64,000 nt of DNA from assembly GCA_002709045.1 (NCBI GenBank), contig PAPJ01000011.1, positions 62,001 through 126,000 on the forward strand, read 5' to 3'. Of the stretch, positions 27,955 to 37,173 are shown piece by piece. This stretch comes from Planctomycetaceae bacterium (GTDB lineage: Bacteria > Planctomycetota > Planctomycetia > Pirellulales > Pirellulaceae). Position 1 is the stretch's first letter. Every line of letters starts with the position of its first letter. A program made the translations under genes and the position numbers. The notes beneath the pieces were generated by a model. That model saw only the letters and a program-made list of their open reading frames with translations. It had not been told where the DNA came from and searched no databases.

Positions 27955-29364
27955 ATGAAGCCAAAGATGAAAGTTATGGAACGCCGAGAGTTTCTCTATG
28001 GAATGAGTGCCAGTCTGGGAAGTGTCGCGATGACCGCGATGTTTGCTGCGGAGAACTTACAGGCTCAGGATACTAAGCGACCAAAAACACATTTCCCTCA
28101 GGCCAAAGCTAAACACTGTATCTTTCTTTTTATGGAAGGTGGGCCCTCTCACGTTGATACATTTGATCCCAAGCCCAAATTGAAAGAATTACACGAACAG
28201 GAGTTTCAGCGTGAAGGCCCTGAACAGAGTGCGATGGCTAGCGGTAAGCGGTATTACGTTCAGTCGCCATTTGAATTCAAAAAGGCCGGCGAGTCGGGAG
28301 CGGCTATCACAACGTCGTGGCCTCATTTAATGAATGTGGTTGATGATATCTGCTTTTATCGCGGGCTACAGGTTACTTCCGTGAATCATCCGGCCGCTAA
28401 TTATCATATCAATACAGGTAACCGATTTGGTGGTGACCCGGCGATTGGTTCGTGGGTAAATCTGGGATTGGGAACGGAAAATCAGGATTTACCAGGATTT
28501 GTAGTTTTGCCTGAGTTGTCTTATCCTCAGGGTGGTCCGGCTAACTGGAACAATGGCTTTTTGCCCACCGATTATCAGGGGACGGCATTTCGTGCAGAAG
28601 GTTCTCCCTTACTGGATATCGCACCACCTAAAGGTGTTACTGGCCGACAGCAACGTCGAAATCTTGATTTGCTGGCTAAGCTCAATACGAAACATCGAGA
28701 TGCCCATCCGCAACATGAACAACTGGCGGCTCGGATGAAGAACTATGAGTTAGCATTTCGAATGCAAACTCAGGTACCGGACCTCGTAAATCTTGATGAT
28801 GAGTCTCAGGTGATCCGGGATCTGTACGGGATTGATCAGCCGAATACAGATAATTTTGGCCGCCGCTGTTTGCTGGCAAGAAAGTTGGTCGAAAAGGGGA
28901 CTCGGTTTGTTCAGGTTTATGCCAGTAGCTGGGATAGTCATGACTATATTCTGCGTGCTCACGGTTCGATGATCGACCGGGTTGATCAGCCGATTGCTGC
29001 GTTGATTACTGACTTAAAACAGCGTGGCCTATTAGATGAGACCCTTATCGTTTGGATGGGTGAATTTGGTCGAACACCAGATAACGGAATTCGCGGTGGT
29101 GGCGTTCGATACGGACGTGACCATAATCCTAACGCCATGACGGTCTGGCTGGCAGGTGGTGGTGTTAAAGCCGGACACACGATTGGAGCGACCGATGAAG
29201 TTGGCATGGAAGCTGTCGAAGTAGTCCACCCTTTACGCGATTTTCATGTCACCCTGCTGAGGCTAATGGGACTTGACGATAACAAACTGACGTACTTTCA
29301 CGCCGGCCGATATAAACAACTCAGTCAATTCGGCGGTGAAGTGATTGAAGAACTCATTGCCTAA
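27955..29364 (+). CDS. DUF1501 protein (pair II)
   Basis: About 469 residues from the first ATG; the open frame extends back into the PSD1 gene to a TTG, and ATGs at 27967 and 27976 are alternatives. The last gives the neatest Tat-like start, MERREFLYGMSASLG. Landmarks: FMEGGPSHVDTFDPKP, NHPAANYHINTG, SSWDSHDYI, MGEFGRTPDNG and GRDHNPNAMTVWLAGGG. The C-terminal LMGLDDNKLTYFHAGRYKQL is typical. Its TAA overlaps the TAG of the opposing DUF1501 gene of pair III, so the two pairs meet tail to tail. Confidence 0.9.
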   Translation: MKPKMKVMERREFLYGMSASLGSVAMTAMFAAENLQAQDTKRPKTHFPQAKAKHCIFLFMEGGPSHVDTFDPKPKLKELHEQEFQREGPEQSAMASGKRYYVQSPFEFKKAGESGAAITTSWPHLMNVVDDICFYRGLQVTSVNHPAANYHINTGNRFGGDPAIGSWVNLGLGTENQDLPGFVVLPELSYPQGGPANWNNGFLPTDYQGTAFRAEGSPLLDIAPPKGVTGRQQRRNLDLLAKLNTKHRDAHPQHEQLAARMKNYELAFRMQTQVPDLVNLDDESQVIRDLYGIDQPNTDNFGRRCLLARKLVEKGTRFVQVYASSWDSHDYILRAHGSMIDRVDQPIAALITDLKQRGLLDETLIVWMGEFGRTPDNGIRGGGVRYGRDHNPNAMTVWLAGGGVKAGHTIGATDEVGMEAVEVVHPLRDFHVTLLRLMGLDDNKLTYFHAGRYKQLSQFGGEVIEELIA

Positions 29365-30818
29365 GCCAAAATATCATGCACGACTTTGGCTTGTGTGACT
29401 CGCGTATCGGTAAGTGTTTCTGAATGCCCTTGATGATGATACGTTAGTTGATTGTGATCCAGACCCAGTTGATGCAAGATGGTTGCATGTAAGTCATGTA
29501 CCGTCGTTACTTTTTCGACGCTGCGATAACCTAATTCATCAGTAGCACCATAACTTAGCCCACCCTTTACGCCTCCTCCGGCTAATAGGGTCGTGCAGGC
29601 GTTGCGGTTGTGATCTCTGCCGGCTCCGTTTTGAGAGATCGGAAGACGGCCAAACTCACCGGACCAAATGACCAATGTGCTGTCTAAGAGCCCACGTTGC
29701 TTTAAGTCTTTAATAAGCGCAGCGGTTGGTTGGTCAACGATTTTACAGATTTCCTCATTTTGAGTTTTAACGTTACCGTGTGAATCCCACGGTTGCGAGT
29801 TTGGCGATGCAGGAGGAAATACCTGAATGAACCGGACACCTGATTCGACTAATCTTCGTGCCATCAGACAGCGTGTGGCATATCGTGAAAGCTCATCATC
29901 ACCTTGATCCACGCCGTATAGTTTTTTGGTCTCTTCAGTCTCTTTGGATAAGTCCAGAATTTCAGGGGCGGAAAGCTGCATCCTGGCAGCCAGTTCATAG
30001 TTTTGGATACGGGCATCCAGATCCGTTTCCTCTGGATACTGAGATTGAAATTTCTTATTGAGCTTATCCAACAGCTTTAGGTTCTGAGCTTCCACTCCTG
30101 CAGGACGTTGTTGAGCTGCCTTGAGATTCAATACGGGTGTTCCCTGAGTTGCCACCTCGGTGCCACCATAGACTGCAGGCATCCATCCATTTTGCCAGAG
30201 TAACGTACCACTAGTGTTATATCCGCGTTCATCACGAAGTACGATGTAGGCCGGGAGATTCTGATTGGCAGTTCCCAGACCATAGCTTACCCAGGAACCT
30301 AGTGCCGGCCGTCCGGCAAATATTTTTCCGGTGTTAAACATTACTAATGCCTCGGTGTGATTATTATGCCCGCTGATCATTGAGCGGATTTTACAGATAT
30401 CCTCGGCAACTGTGGCTATATGAGGCAAGGGGGAGGCAAAATCCATTCCATTTTCGCCATACTGCTTAAACTCAAATGGCATGCCGAGAAGTTTGTTTTG
30501 TTCACTACCAGGTTGGAATTGTTCAATGGCACCGGTGTGCTTTTGCCCATTACGCTTATTGAGTTCGGGTTTCGGATCGAAAAGGTCCATCTGACTTGGA
30601 CCACCATTTTGCATCATTAGAATGACCGTCTTCACCTGAGGCGCAAAGTGCGGATCCCGTTTCTTTAGATCGTGATGATTGCCTTCAGTTGCAAGTACAT
30701 CCTGTTGCAGCAGCTGTGAAAGTGCAAGGCTACCAAATCCAAGCGCGGATTGTCTAAGCATGTCACGTCGTGAATGAGGTACTAAATGAGGTACTAAATG
30801 CTGTAAGGTCTTCATCAT
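29361..30818 (-). CDS. DUF1501 protein (pair III)
   Basis: 485 residues with Tat-like SRRDMLRQSALGFG preceded by an unusual HLVPHLVPH duplication at residues 7-15. Landmarks: MMQNGGPSQMDLFDPKP, NHTEALVMFNTG, WDSHGNVKTQ, WSGEFGRLPI and GRDHNRNACTTLLAGGG. The start lies four bases after the upstream PSD1 stop on the same strand. The C-terminus (LTDTRVTQAKVVHDILA) overlaps the tail of pair II's DUF1501 by four bases. It is closest in look to the pair IV DUF1501, which reads similarly through the EFGRL segment. Confidence 0.9.
   Translation of the reverse strand: MMKTLQHLVPHLVPHSRRDMLRQSALGFGSLALSQLLQQDVLATEGNHHDLKKRDPHFAPQVKTVILMMQNGGPSQMDLFDPKPELNKRNGQKHTGAIEQFQPGSEQNKLLGMPFEFKQYGENGMDFASPLPHIATVAEDICKIRSMISGHNNHTEALVMFNTGKIFAGRPALGSWVSYGLGTANQNLPAYIVLRDERGYNTSGTLLWQNGWMPAVYGGTEVATQGTPVLNLKAAQQRPAGVEAQNLKLLDKLNKKFQSQYPEETDLDARIQNYELAARMQLSAPEILDLSKETEETKKLYGVDQGDDELSRYATRCLMARRLVESGVRFIQVFPPASPNSQPWDSHGNVKTQNEEICKIVDQPTAALIKDLKQRGLLDSTLVIWSGEFGRLPISQNGAGRDHNRNACTTLLAGGGVKGGLSYGATDELGYRSVEKVTTVHDLHATILHQLGLDHNQLTYHHQGHSETLTDTRVTQAKVVHDILA
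30773..30796. repeat. Perfect 12-base tandem duplication in a signal region
   Basis: AATGAGGTACTA occurs twice in tandem near the 5' end of the pair III DUF1501 gene, encoding the duplicated HLVP in HLVPHLVPH ahead of the twin arginines. Being in frame, it lengthens the N-region of the export signal without breaking the gene. Confidence 0.7.
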
Positions 30819-30821
30819 TGA

Positions 30822-33800
30822 TTATTGGATGTAAATGAATTCATTGGTACTAAAAACCACCTGACAAACGCTGGCTAATGCTTTCTGGTACGCCTGCTTC
30901 GTTTTGGGGTCTTCTTTGGTAAAAGCTTCGAAGTGATGCTGAAAAACGTCCGTACATGTCTTTCTTTCATCATCGGAAATCGGGCGTCCCAGTGTGTACT
31001 GAAATAATTGTTCAAGCTGTAATGCTAAATTATCGGGTGCCTGCTTCTGAATACGCCGAGCCAGTGCTTGCGCCTGGTGCCCCAGAAACTCACTGTTAAG
31101 CATCCATAGCGATTGCGATACCGAAGCAGAAGCATCACGCTGTTGGCACGCTTCGATCAGAAGTGGCTGATCAAATACCTGAAGAACTGTGGGATGATAA
31201 TTTCTGCGATTGAGTAAATAGACACTTCGACGCCAGGTGGTTGCTTCGGTGATGTTGTTATATCCGGCTTCTACCACCATTCCACTTGGTAGATTGACGA
31301 TATCGTCAAATCTCCCGCCCATGGTTGGATTCAAACGACCACTGGCAACCAGAACTGAATCTCGGATAGCTTCTGCTTCCATACGACGAAGATTCTGTCT
31401 CCAAAGTAATTTGTTTTGCGGGTCTATTTCAGCTGCGCGCTGAGCTTGAGCATCGGACGCGATAACAGAAGCCTGCATATATACCTGACTGGTCAGAATC
31501 TGTTTTAGGAAAGGCTTAAGCTGACGGTTATGTTCGATGAAATATGAAGCAAGGTATTCGAGTAGTTCAGGATGAGTCGGTTGCACCCCTGATTCACCAA
31601 AATTAGCGGCGGTTTCTACAATCCCCACTCCAAATAGATGCTGCCAGATCCGATTAACGCGAACACGTGCGGTTAATGCTCCGGTAGGTGTACTCCAATT
31701 GGTTAACTGCAGAGCTAATGCCAGACGACGTCCGCTTGTATCAGAGTGCCCTGGTTGCTGAGCAGTTAAGTCCGTTGGCACATCGATCACGGAAAAGACG
31801 CCGGCTTCAACTTCGGCCCCCGGTTTTTCATGCTCACCGCGACGCAGGATGTATGTTGGTCTGTCACTGCCAACATCGTAAACAGCCTGAGCCCAGCTGT
31901 TGTCTAGCGTACGATTCAATTGATTGAGTTCATTGGTCAGTACCGTCACCTGATTTTGTTTTTCCGTCGGCATAGTGGGCATCACTTGCGCCTGATTAAA
32001 CGCGAACGATTCACCAAATTTTTCAGTTAGATATTTCTGCACTTCATTTCGTTTGTCTTTCTCAATTTTCTGAGCTGACAGTACATCCTCTCGAATTACG
32101 TCCGGGATTTCCATCAGCGTCCTGTTAAGTAGCTCCTGTCGACCTACCTCGACAATAGCATCAATCTCAGATTGAAACGCTGTCTTTTCCTTTTCAATCG
32201 CAGCGATTTCAGAATCACTGAGCAGCATAATTTCCCGATTTGCGGGCTTGAGCCAGTCCCGTGGTTGCCAGGCGGTAGTGAAATTTGCTGTGAATCGATA
32301 GTAGTCCCGTTGAGAAATAGGCTCGAACTTGTGATCGTGACACTTACAGCATTGCATGGTCAGCCCTAGCAGGTTTTGAGCAACTGATTCGGCAGTACGA
32401 TGAAGTACATAATAGCGAATGCTGAGAATATTGAGTTCATCCTGATCTGTGTCATCCGGAGCACAACGAAGCATGGTCGTGGCTATTAAATGGTCTTTGA
32501 TCGACTGGTCAAAAACTTTGGCATTACGCCAGTCCACTAATTCGTCACCGGCAAGTTGTTCTTTGAGAAATGTGTCGTAAGGTTTGTCAGTATTGAATGA
32601 CTGGATGACGTAATCACGGTACCGCCACTTACCTTTCGCAGGTTTAACAATGGCCTGATCATTGTCCAGCGAGTTGGTGTCACTGTAGCCAACACCATCA
32701 AGCCAGTGCCGTCCCCAACGTTCTCCAAAATGTTGGCTTGCCATCAGACGGTCCAGTAAATCAGGCCATGCATTCTGGCCCGTATCTTGCACAAACTGTT
32801 GAATTTCCTTGGGTGTTGGAGGAAGTCCGGTGAGATCAAGAGACGCTCTGCGAATGAGTGTTAATTTACTTGCTGTATTTGAAAACGTCAGACTTCGACT
32901 TTGCAGACGGGCTGCGATCAGACTATCGATATCGGTTCGAGTACCATGCATCGCTGTGTTCGGAGGAATCTTCGGTCGTTGCAGTTGTTGGAATGCCCAA
33001 TGGTCACTTTGGGTATCCTGCTTGAGGGTGGAAAGATCTATAGCCATTTCAGCCTGGGCACCGCTGTCAATCCAATGACGCAATAACTCAAGTTCTCGGG
33101 TCGATAGTGGCTCACTGTAATCGGCAGGTGGCATTTCACCTGAAGCAGTGATGTGGAAAAGAAAACTTTTCTGAGCATTTCCGGGTGCGATAATAGAACC
33201 ACTGGTACCTCCTCGATAAAGGTCGATTAGACTATCGAGTTTGAGACCACCCATTGGATTATCTCCACTATGACAATCCACACATTTATTTACCAACAAG
33301 GGCTGAATATCGGTTTCGAAAATTGATTGTTTTTTAATTTCAGTCTGGTAATTAAACTCATCCCCGAATTTCTGATTTAAGTATTCACCGACCTTAAACT
33401 GCTCATCTTTGTTGAGTACGCGATTAAAGATGAGTATCTCAAACAAATCTCCATTAAAGAAATGGGACGGGTCTTTTGTCAGCGAGTGTTGCCCGATGGT
33501 TAGTTGTGCGCCTCCGACAAATCCCAGAAACCCCACATCCCCCAGATATCTACCGTGCCCAACGGACTTTCCATTTTCATAAAGTGCCCAGCGTTGGTTT
33601 CCGGCAAAGACAGCTTCCATGACTTGAGGTAGTCCGTTCCAGGCTCGTTGGGTTGAAGCAGCTTCTGCTCCGGCAACAACTCCTAGTCGTAGCCTACCTT
33701 TACTATCTGGATTGAGCGAGTAATCTTCGTAGCCAACCCAGAATCCCTTCCGTTTATTAGTGTATTTTTGTTCACTTTCAACGGAGGCGATATCGATGAT

Positions 33801-34166
33801 CCGGGGGCTGCCGCTTTGTTGCAGGTCTGCACGCATTTGGATGAAGATTTGAAATTTTTGTTCACCGGAAAGGAAGCCGTTGAGTTTCTCCAGTGAAAGA
33901 GATGAATTTGCGAACCTTACAGCTGTTTTGCCATGTGATTCTGTTAACTGTGGCTGTAGATCTTTCTCAGATTGCGTGAGATGGTTTTCTAGTCCGCTGC
34001 GATCCGGCCAGCGAAGAACGCGACCCTCGTTCAATTCTGTCTGGTCTGCATTGAGCCAAAGCACCAGACCGTCTGTGGAAAAAGGTAGAGCAACAGCCGG
34101 ATTGTCAGCTTGCACGGCTGGCGACGAAAGAATCAGAATAAAAGCTATTAGTAATCGAATCATCAC
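30822..34166 (-). CDS. PSD1-family protein: LamG, cytochrome domain, DUF1549, DUF1553 (pair III)
   Basis: 1114 residues, the largest of the set. A signal peptide (1-20) is followed by an N-terminal LamG domain at about 25-275 (STDGLVLWLNADQTELNEG; FNGDLFEILIFNRVLNKDE). The cytochrome domain is at about 288-370 (NKCVDCHSGDNPMGG, SGEMPPADYSEPL). DUF1549 is at about 410-650, with MQCCKCHDHKFEP; the extra Cys before the motif is unusual. A charged, helix-rich linker of about 120 residues (EKEKTAFQSEIDAIVEV) precedes DUF1553 at about 830-1110. Here the LamG module is N-terminal, whereas in two paralogues it sits in the middle. It lies upstream of its DUF1501 partner. Confidence 0.9.
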   Translation of the reverse strand: MMIRLLIAFILILSSPAVQADNPAVALPFSTDGLVLWLNADQTELNEGRVLRWPDRSGLENHLTQSEKDLQPQLTESHGKTAVRFANSSLSLEKLNGFLSGEQKFQIFIQMRADLQQSGSPRIIDIASVESEQKYTNKRKGFWVGYEDYSLNPDSKGRLRLGVVAGAEAASTQRAWNGLPQVMEAVFAGNQRWALYENGKSVGHGRYLGDVGFLGFVGGAQLTIGQHSLTKDPSHFFNGDLFEILIFNRVLNKDEQFKVGEYLNQKFGDEFNYQTEIKKQSIFETDIQPLLVNKCVDCHSGDNPMGGLKLDSLIDLYRGGTSGSIIAPGNAQKSFLFHITASGEMPPADYSEPLSTRELELLRHWIDSGAQAEMAIDLSTLKQDTQSDHWAFQQLQRPKIPPNTAMHGTRTDIDSLIAARLQSRSLTFSNTASKLTLIRRASLDLTGLPPTPKEIQQFVQDTGQNAWPDLLDRLMASQHFGERWGRHWLDGVGYSDTNSLDNDQAIVKPAKGKWRYRDYVIQSFNTDKPYDTFLKEQLAGDELVDWRNAKVFDQSIKDHLIATTMLRCAPDDTDQDELNILSIRYYVLHRTAESVAQNLLGLTMQCCKCHDHKFEPISQRDYYRFTANFTTAWQPRDWLKPANREIMLLSDSEIAAIEKEKTAFQSEIDAIVEVGRQELLNRTLMEIPDVIREDVLSAQKIEKDKRNEVQKYLTEKFGESFAFNQAQVMPTMPTEKQNQVTVLTNELNQLNRTLDNSWAQAVYDVGSDRPTYILRRGEHEKPGAEVEAGVFSVIDVPTDLTAQQPGHSDTSGRRLALALQLTNWSTPTGALTARVRVNRIWQHLFGVGIVETAANFGESGVQPTHPELLEYLASYFIEHNRQLKPFLKQILTSQVYMQASVIASDAQAQRAAEIDPQNKLLWRQNLRRMEAEAIRDSVLVASGRLNPTMGGRFDDIVNLPSGMVVEAGYNNITEATTWRRSVYLLNRRNYHPTVLQVFDQPLLIEACQQRDASASVSQSLWMLNSEFLGHQAQALARRIQKQAPDNLALQLEQLFQYTLGRPISDDERKTCTDVFQHHFEAFTKEDPKTKQAYQKALASVCQVVFSTNEFIYIQ

Positions 34167-34249
34167 AATTCATCGTAATAATGCCACCTGTTATTTCCGT
34201 TCATTATATGGAATGATCAAAGCGGATTCGAGAATTGAATTGAGATTGC

Positions 34250-34927
34250 TTAAGGACGAGGGTGAATCAACAGGATATGATTTTCCAATTCATCTGGATT
34301 GTTTTCAGTGGCTGGAATCTTTTCGGAAAGGTGTTCAGTCAGTTGAGAAACACCGGTTAGCAGACTCTCAGTAATATTTTTCTTTTTGATCTGAGTAATC
34401 ATTGCTGTGCAGATTACATTTAGTGTTTCCTGCTCCAATGCGGTCATGGCTAACTGGTCACAAACAATAGAAGCCCGCCGTTCCGCTACGCTTATATAAA
34501 GTAAAACCGCTCCTGCACTGCGAGGGGATGCAAGAATTGCATTGGAAAGGACGATCTGTGCCGAGCGTTGTATTTCTTCATCGATTTCTTTCTGCGATAC
34601 CACGAAAGTTCGCAGAGACTTGGATAAACTTGCCAGTATTGTTCCGGTTAGAAACCCCCCGGTCAAAAGTCCCGTTTGTACGAGCAGACTTAAATCGGCC
34701 GGAGCACTCCATAGTCCTTCGTTATCTATGGTTTGGGCTACTAAATGCCCTCCCGCTAAAGCTAACAAGGCTCCAATTAAACCAAAGATTGATTCGGCTC
34801 GGTCGTATCGGCCTGATTCAGTTGCAACTGCACAAACGATTTCCGCTCCGGTTTTGGTTTCTGCTTCCCGGATCGAGTTTTCGATCGACGCGATCTGCTC
34901 TTCTCTAATTAAATTTTTCGCATTCAT
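34250..34927 (-). CDS. TPM-domain membrane protein without Gly-rich tail
   Basis: 225 residues with no signal peptide. A TPM-type half-motif AETKTGAEIVCAVATESGRYDRAE occurs at about 20-45, then two membrane segments (about 46-64 and 76-98), then the conserved SAGAVLLYISVAERRASIVCDQ stretch typical of the TPM/DUF477 family. It is the third gene of a same-strand trio with two YgcG-like proteins, 27 bases after the second. Such small TPM proteins usually accompany LemA and YgcG in other bacteria; the biochemical role is not settled, though a TPM protein assists photosystem repair in plants. Confidence 0.8.
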   Translation of the reverse strand: MNAKNLIREEQIASIENSIREAETKTGAEIVCAVATESGRYDRAESIFGLIGALLALAGGHLVAQTIDNEGLWSAPADLSLLVQTGLLTGGFLTGTILASLSKSLRTFVVSQKEIDEEIQRSAQIVLSNAILASPRSAGAVLLYISVAERRASIVCDQLAMTALEQETLNVICTAMITQIKKKNITESLLTGVSQLTEHLSEKIPATENNPDELENHILLIHPRP

Positions 34928-34954
34928 GCTTGAAACTACTCTCTGAACAACAGA

Positions 34955-35854
34955 TTACCAACTTCCGGAGGCGCCACCGCCACCGCTTGAGCCGCCACTA
35001 TAGCCACCCCCACTGAAACTGCCCCCACTGTAACTACCTCCACCTCCACAAAAAATGGGTAATACAATTATGACGAAAAGAAATAACGGTGGAAAAATTC
35101 CTAAAATGATTAAAAGGCTACTGCAGATAATCGTTATTTTTTTGAAGAAGCCAGACTCTAATTTGCAACCCATCACAATGCCTGTGATACCTAATAAAAT
35201 TGCGATAATTCGGATCGGCCAGCTTACAAGATCGTTGTTTTTTACAGCACGATAGACATTCGTGATCACAGAGTTGCTACTTTTGGGAGTAGGGATACTT
35301 TGAATGTTTCCTTTGACACCGGTTTTGGCCAACTCTAGTAAGCTCTCAACCCCCTTTGTTATTCCCAAAGAATAGTTCCCATTTTTGAAATGCGGGATCA
35401 TTACCTTATCCATAATGGTCTGACAATGGTTGTCGAATCTTCGCCCCCAGTCTTCGCCTAATTCAATACGTCCTGTTCGATCACCGACAGATATTAATAA
35501 TAAAATCCCCTGATTTTTGTTGTCGATCTGCTCTGTTCCAATTTCCCATTTATTAAACCACTGCTTTGCAAACGGCTGTATGTTTGCGTCGTAATAACCG
35601 TAGGATGCCATGCGGGTGATTACAACAACAATGATGGGAGTATCGTGTTCTTCAAAGGCAAGCTTTTGAGCAAAGCCGATATGGTTGATGTCCCGTTCCA
35701 TATCAATAACGCCGGCATAGTCCTGAGTAAAGTCCCCATGACCATTCTGCGCCGGTGCTTCGGGAATTCTAAGTTCGGCATTTACATTCGGGTTGAATAA
35801 CAATAACCATGCAAAACAGATAAATGGTTTCGATATGTATTTGGCATTCATCAT
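34955..35854 (-). CDS. YgcG-like TPM-domain protein with Gly/Ser-rich tail
   Basis: 299 residues from the ATG at 35854, the first of two adjacent ATGs; the frame continues upstream but overlaps the previous gene and lacks a signal peptide there. A signal peptide (about 1-25) leads into the TPM domain at about 30-175 (NGHGDFTQDYAGVID; NKNQGILLLISVGDRTGRIELGEDWGRRFDNHCQ). Two or three membrane segments follow, then a Gly/Ser/Tyr-rich tail ending GASGSW. The domain faces outside the membrane. It is a clear paralogue of the gene just upstream, eight bases away, with the same architecture. Confidence 0.88.
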   Translation of the reverse strand: MMNAKYISKPFICFAWLLLFNPNVNAELRIPEAPAQNGHGDFTQDYAGVIDMERDINHIGFAQKLAFEEHDTPIIVVVITRMASYGYYDANIQPFAKQWFNKWEIGTEQIDNKNQGILLLISVGDRTGRIELGEDWGRRFDNHCQTIMDKVMIPHFKNGNYSLGITKGVESLLELAKTGVKGNIQSIPTPKSSNSVITNVYRAVKNNDLVSWPIRIIAILLGITGIVMGCKLESGFFKKITIICSSLLIILGIFPPLFLFVIIVLPIFCGGGGSYSGGSFSGGGYSGGSSGGGGASGSW

Positions 35855-35861
35855 TAATCTT

Positions 35862-36911
35862 CTACCAACTGCCTGTGGCTCCACCGCCTCCACTCGATCC
35901 ACCGCTGAAGCCGCCACCGCTGAAGCCGCCACCGCCGCCTCCGAAACCTCCAATGCCCCCGTCCATATGCCCGATTCCATATCCTTCGGACCTGCCGAGA
36001 TTCGTATAGAAGTTCAATATGAATCTTACCCACCAGGACCAGCTGGTTATATTGCTTTTGAATCGAATCCATCTCGCTTTTGGGGATTCAGATTTTGAAC
36101 GCTCGTCAGATCCTTTGATAACGCGATAACATTTATAAAGTAAGGAGCAGGGTATGACTACGCAAATGAATAAAGGACCAAATGTAAGTGGCTTCCATAG
36201 GATGCCAATCACGAATCCACCGACAATCATAGTGAGAATAAACGTACCTAGATTCTCTTTCTTACGCCATGCCAGAGCTATTGACATAACAACGATAGCC
36301 ACACCGATCAAACCGAACATCAGAATGGCCGGGTTGATGGGCCAGAAGGAAGGTGGATTGCCGGATGTACCGATTTTAGTCATTTCCAGAATTTTCTCTG
36401 TACCCTTTCTCAAACCGGTGGCATAGTCATTAACTTTAAAGTACGGAATCATGCCATGGTTCATAATTTTTTGACAATGGTCGTCAAATGTTTTGCCCCA
36501 GTCAGACCCCAGTTCGATTCGACATAGTCTCTCTTTTTTGACAAGTAGGATTAGTATTCCCTGATTCTTGCCGTCGATATTTTTAGTTCCAATTTGCCAG
36601 CGGTTAAACCAATCCGTAGCCAGATATTCAAAATCGTCACGGTGGTATCCGAAGGGATGTATCGTTTCGAGAGTCACTATGAGAATGGGTGTTGAGTGAT
36701 CAACAAATGCTTCCTTTTGCAGATCCGCTATTTTGTCAAATTCCCGCTGCTCATTAACGAAAACAGCAGCGTAGTCCTGAGTGAAATATCCTACTCCGTT
36801 TTGTGCTGGTACAGGAGGAATTCTTTGCCCCGGACTTTCAGCGATCATTAATCCAAGCTGGATTATAAAGCACAGTGTCAGCAATATTATTTTTTTAGTA
36901 AGCGAGAGCAT
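35862..36911 (-). CDS. YgcG-like TPM-domain protein with Gly/Ser-rich tail, paralogue
   Basis: 349 residues: a signal peptide at about 1-25, the TPM domain at about 30-180 (NGVGYFTQDYAAVF; KNQGILILLVKKERLCRIELGSDWGKTFDDHCQKIM), membrane segments at about 190-215 and 225-260, a basic stretch KARWIRFKSNITSW, and a tail of Gly-Gly-Phe-Ser repeats ending GATGSW. The C-terminal GSW matches the neighbour. It is the first gene of the TPM trio. There is no clear ribosome site. The 262 bases upstream are shared with the divergent orphan DUF1501 gene. No lemA gene lies in the window, although ygcG-type genes are usually next to one. Confidence 0.88.
   Translation of the reverse strand: MLSLTKKIILLTLCFIIQLGLMIAESPGQRIPPVPAQNGVGYFTQDYAAVFVNEQREFDKIADLQKEAFVDHSTPILIVTLETIHPFGYHRDDFEYLATDWFNRWQIGTKNIDGKNQGILILLVKKERLCRIELGSDWGKTFDDHCQKIMNHGMIPYFKVNDYATGLRKGTEKILEMTKIGTSGNPPSFWPINPAILMFGLIGVAIVVMSIALAWRKKENLGTFILTMIVGGFVIGILWKPLTFGPLFICVVIPCSLLYKCYRVIKGSDERSKSESPKARWIRFKSNITSWSWWVRFILNFYTNLGRSEGYGIGHMDGGIGGFGGGGGGFSGGGFSGGSSGGGGATGSW
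35899..35928. repeat. 15-base tandem repeat encoding part of a Gly/Ser-rich tail
   Basis: CCACCGCTGAAGCCG occurs twice in tandem, with a degenerate third copy, inside the Gly-rich C-terminal tail of the first YgcG-like gene (reverse strand GGFSG units). Repeat number could vary by slippage without changing frame. Confidence 0.6.
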
Positions 36912-37107
36912 ACAGTACTCTACGGAGTAAATTTGATTTTGGTGGCGGAGGACAGGAATCTTCCCTCATCTTCTCACATGCAGGTGCTAAAACAATGCAG
37001 AGAGGGGCGCTAAATATTTCACTATTGTGACGAAAACAGGAAGAATTCACAAAGAGGTTTAATTCAAAGTGGAGGGATGAATCAACCCTGTGAAGACATC
37101 TGTATAG

Positions 37108-37134
37108 TTACAATATAAAATGCTCCGATATAAT
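37108..37134 (+). promoter_or_regulatory. Possible sigma-70 promoter of the orphan DUF1501 gene
   Basis: TTACAA and TATAAT are separated by 15 bases, slightly short of the optimum, 40 bases before the GTG start. The rest of the 262-base divergent gap shows no other strong element. Confidence 0.3.
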
Positions 37135-37173
37135 AAGGACAGCTTACGTTTTCCAATCAATGGTGCAGGTTAA

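Noticed and set aside
34955..35980. N-terminal extension of the second YgcG-like protein (Ala/Val/Glu-rich)
   Set aside because: It is the Gly-rich tail DNA of the upstream gene read in another frame; the signal peptide starts at 35854.
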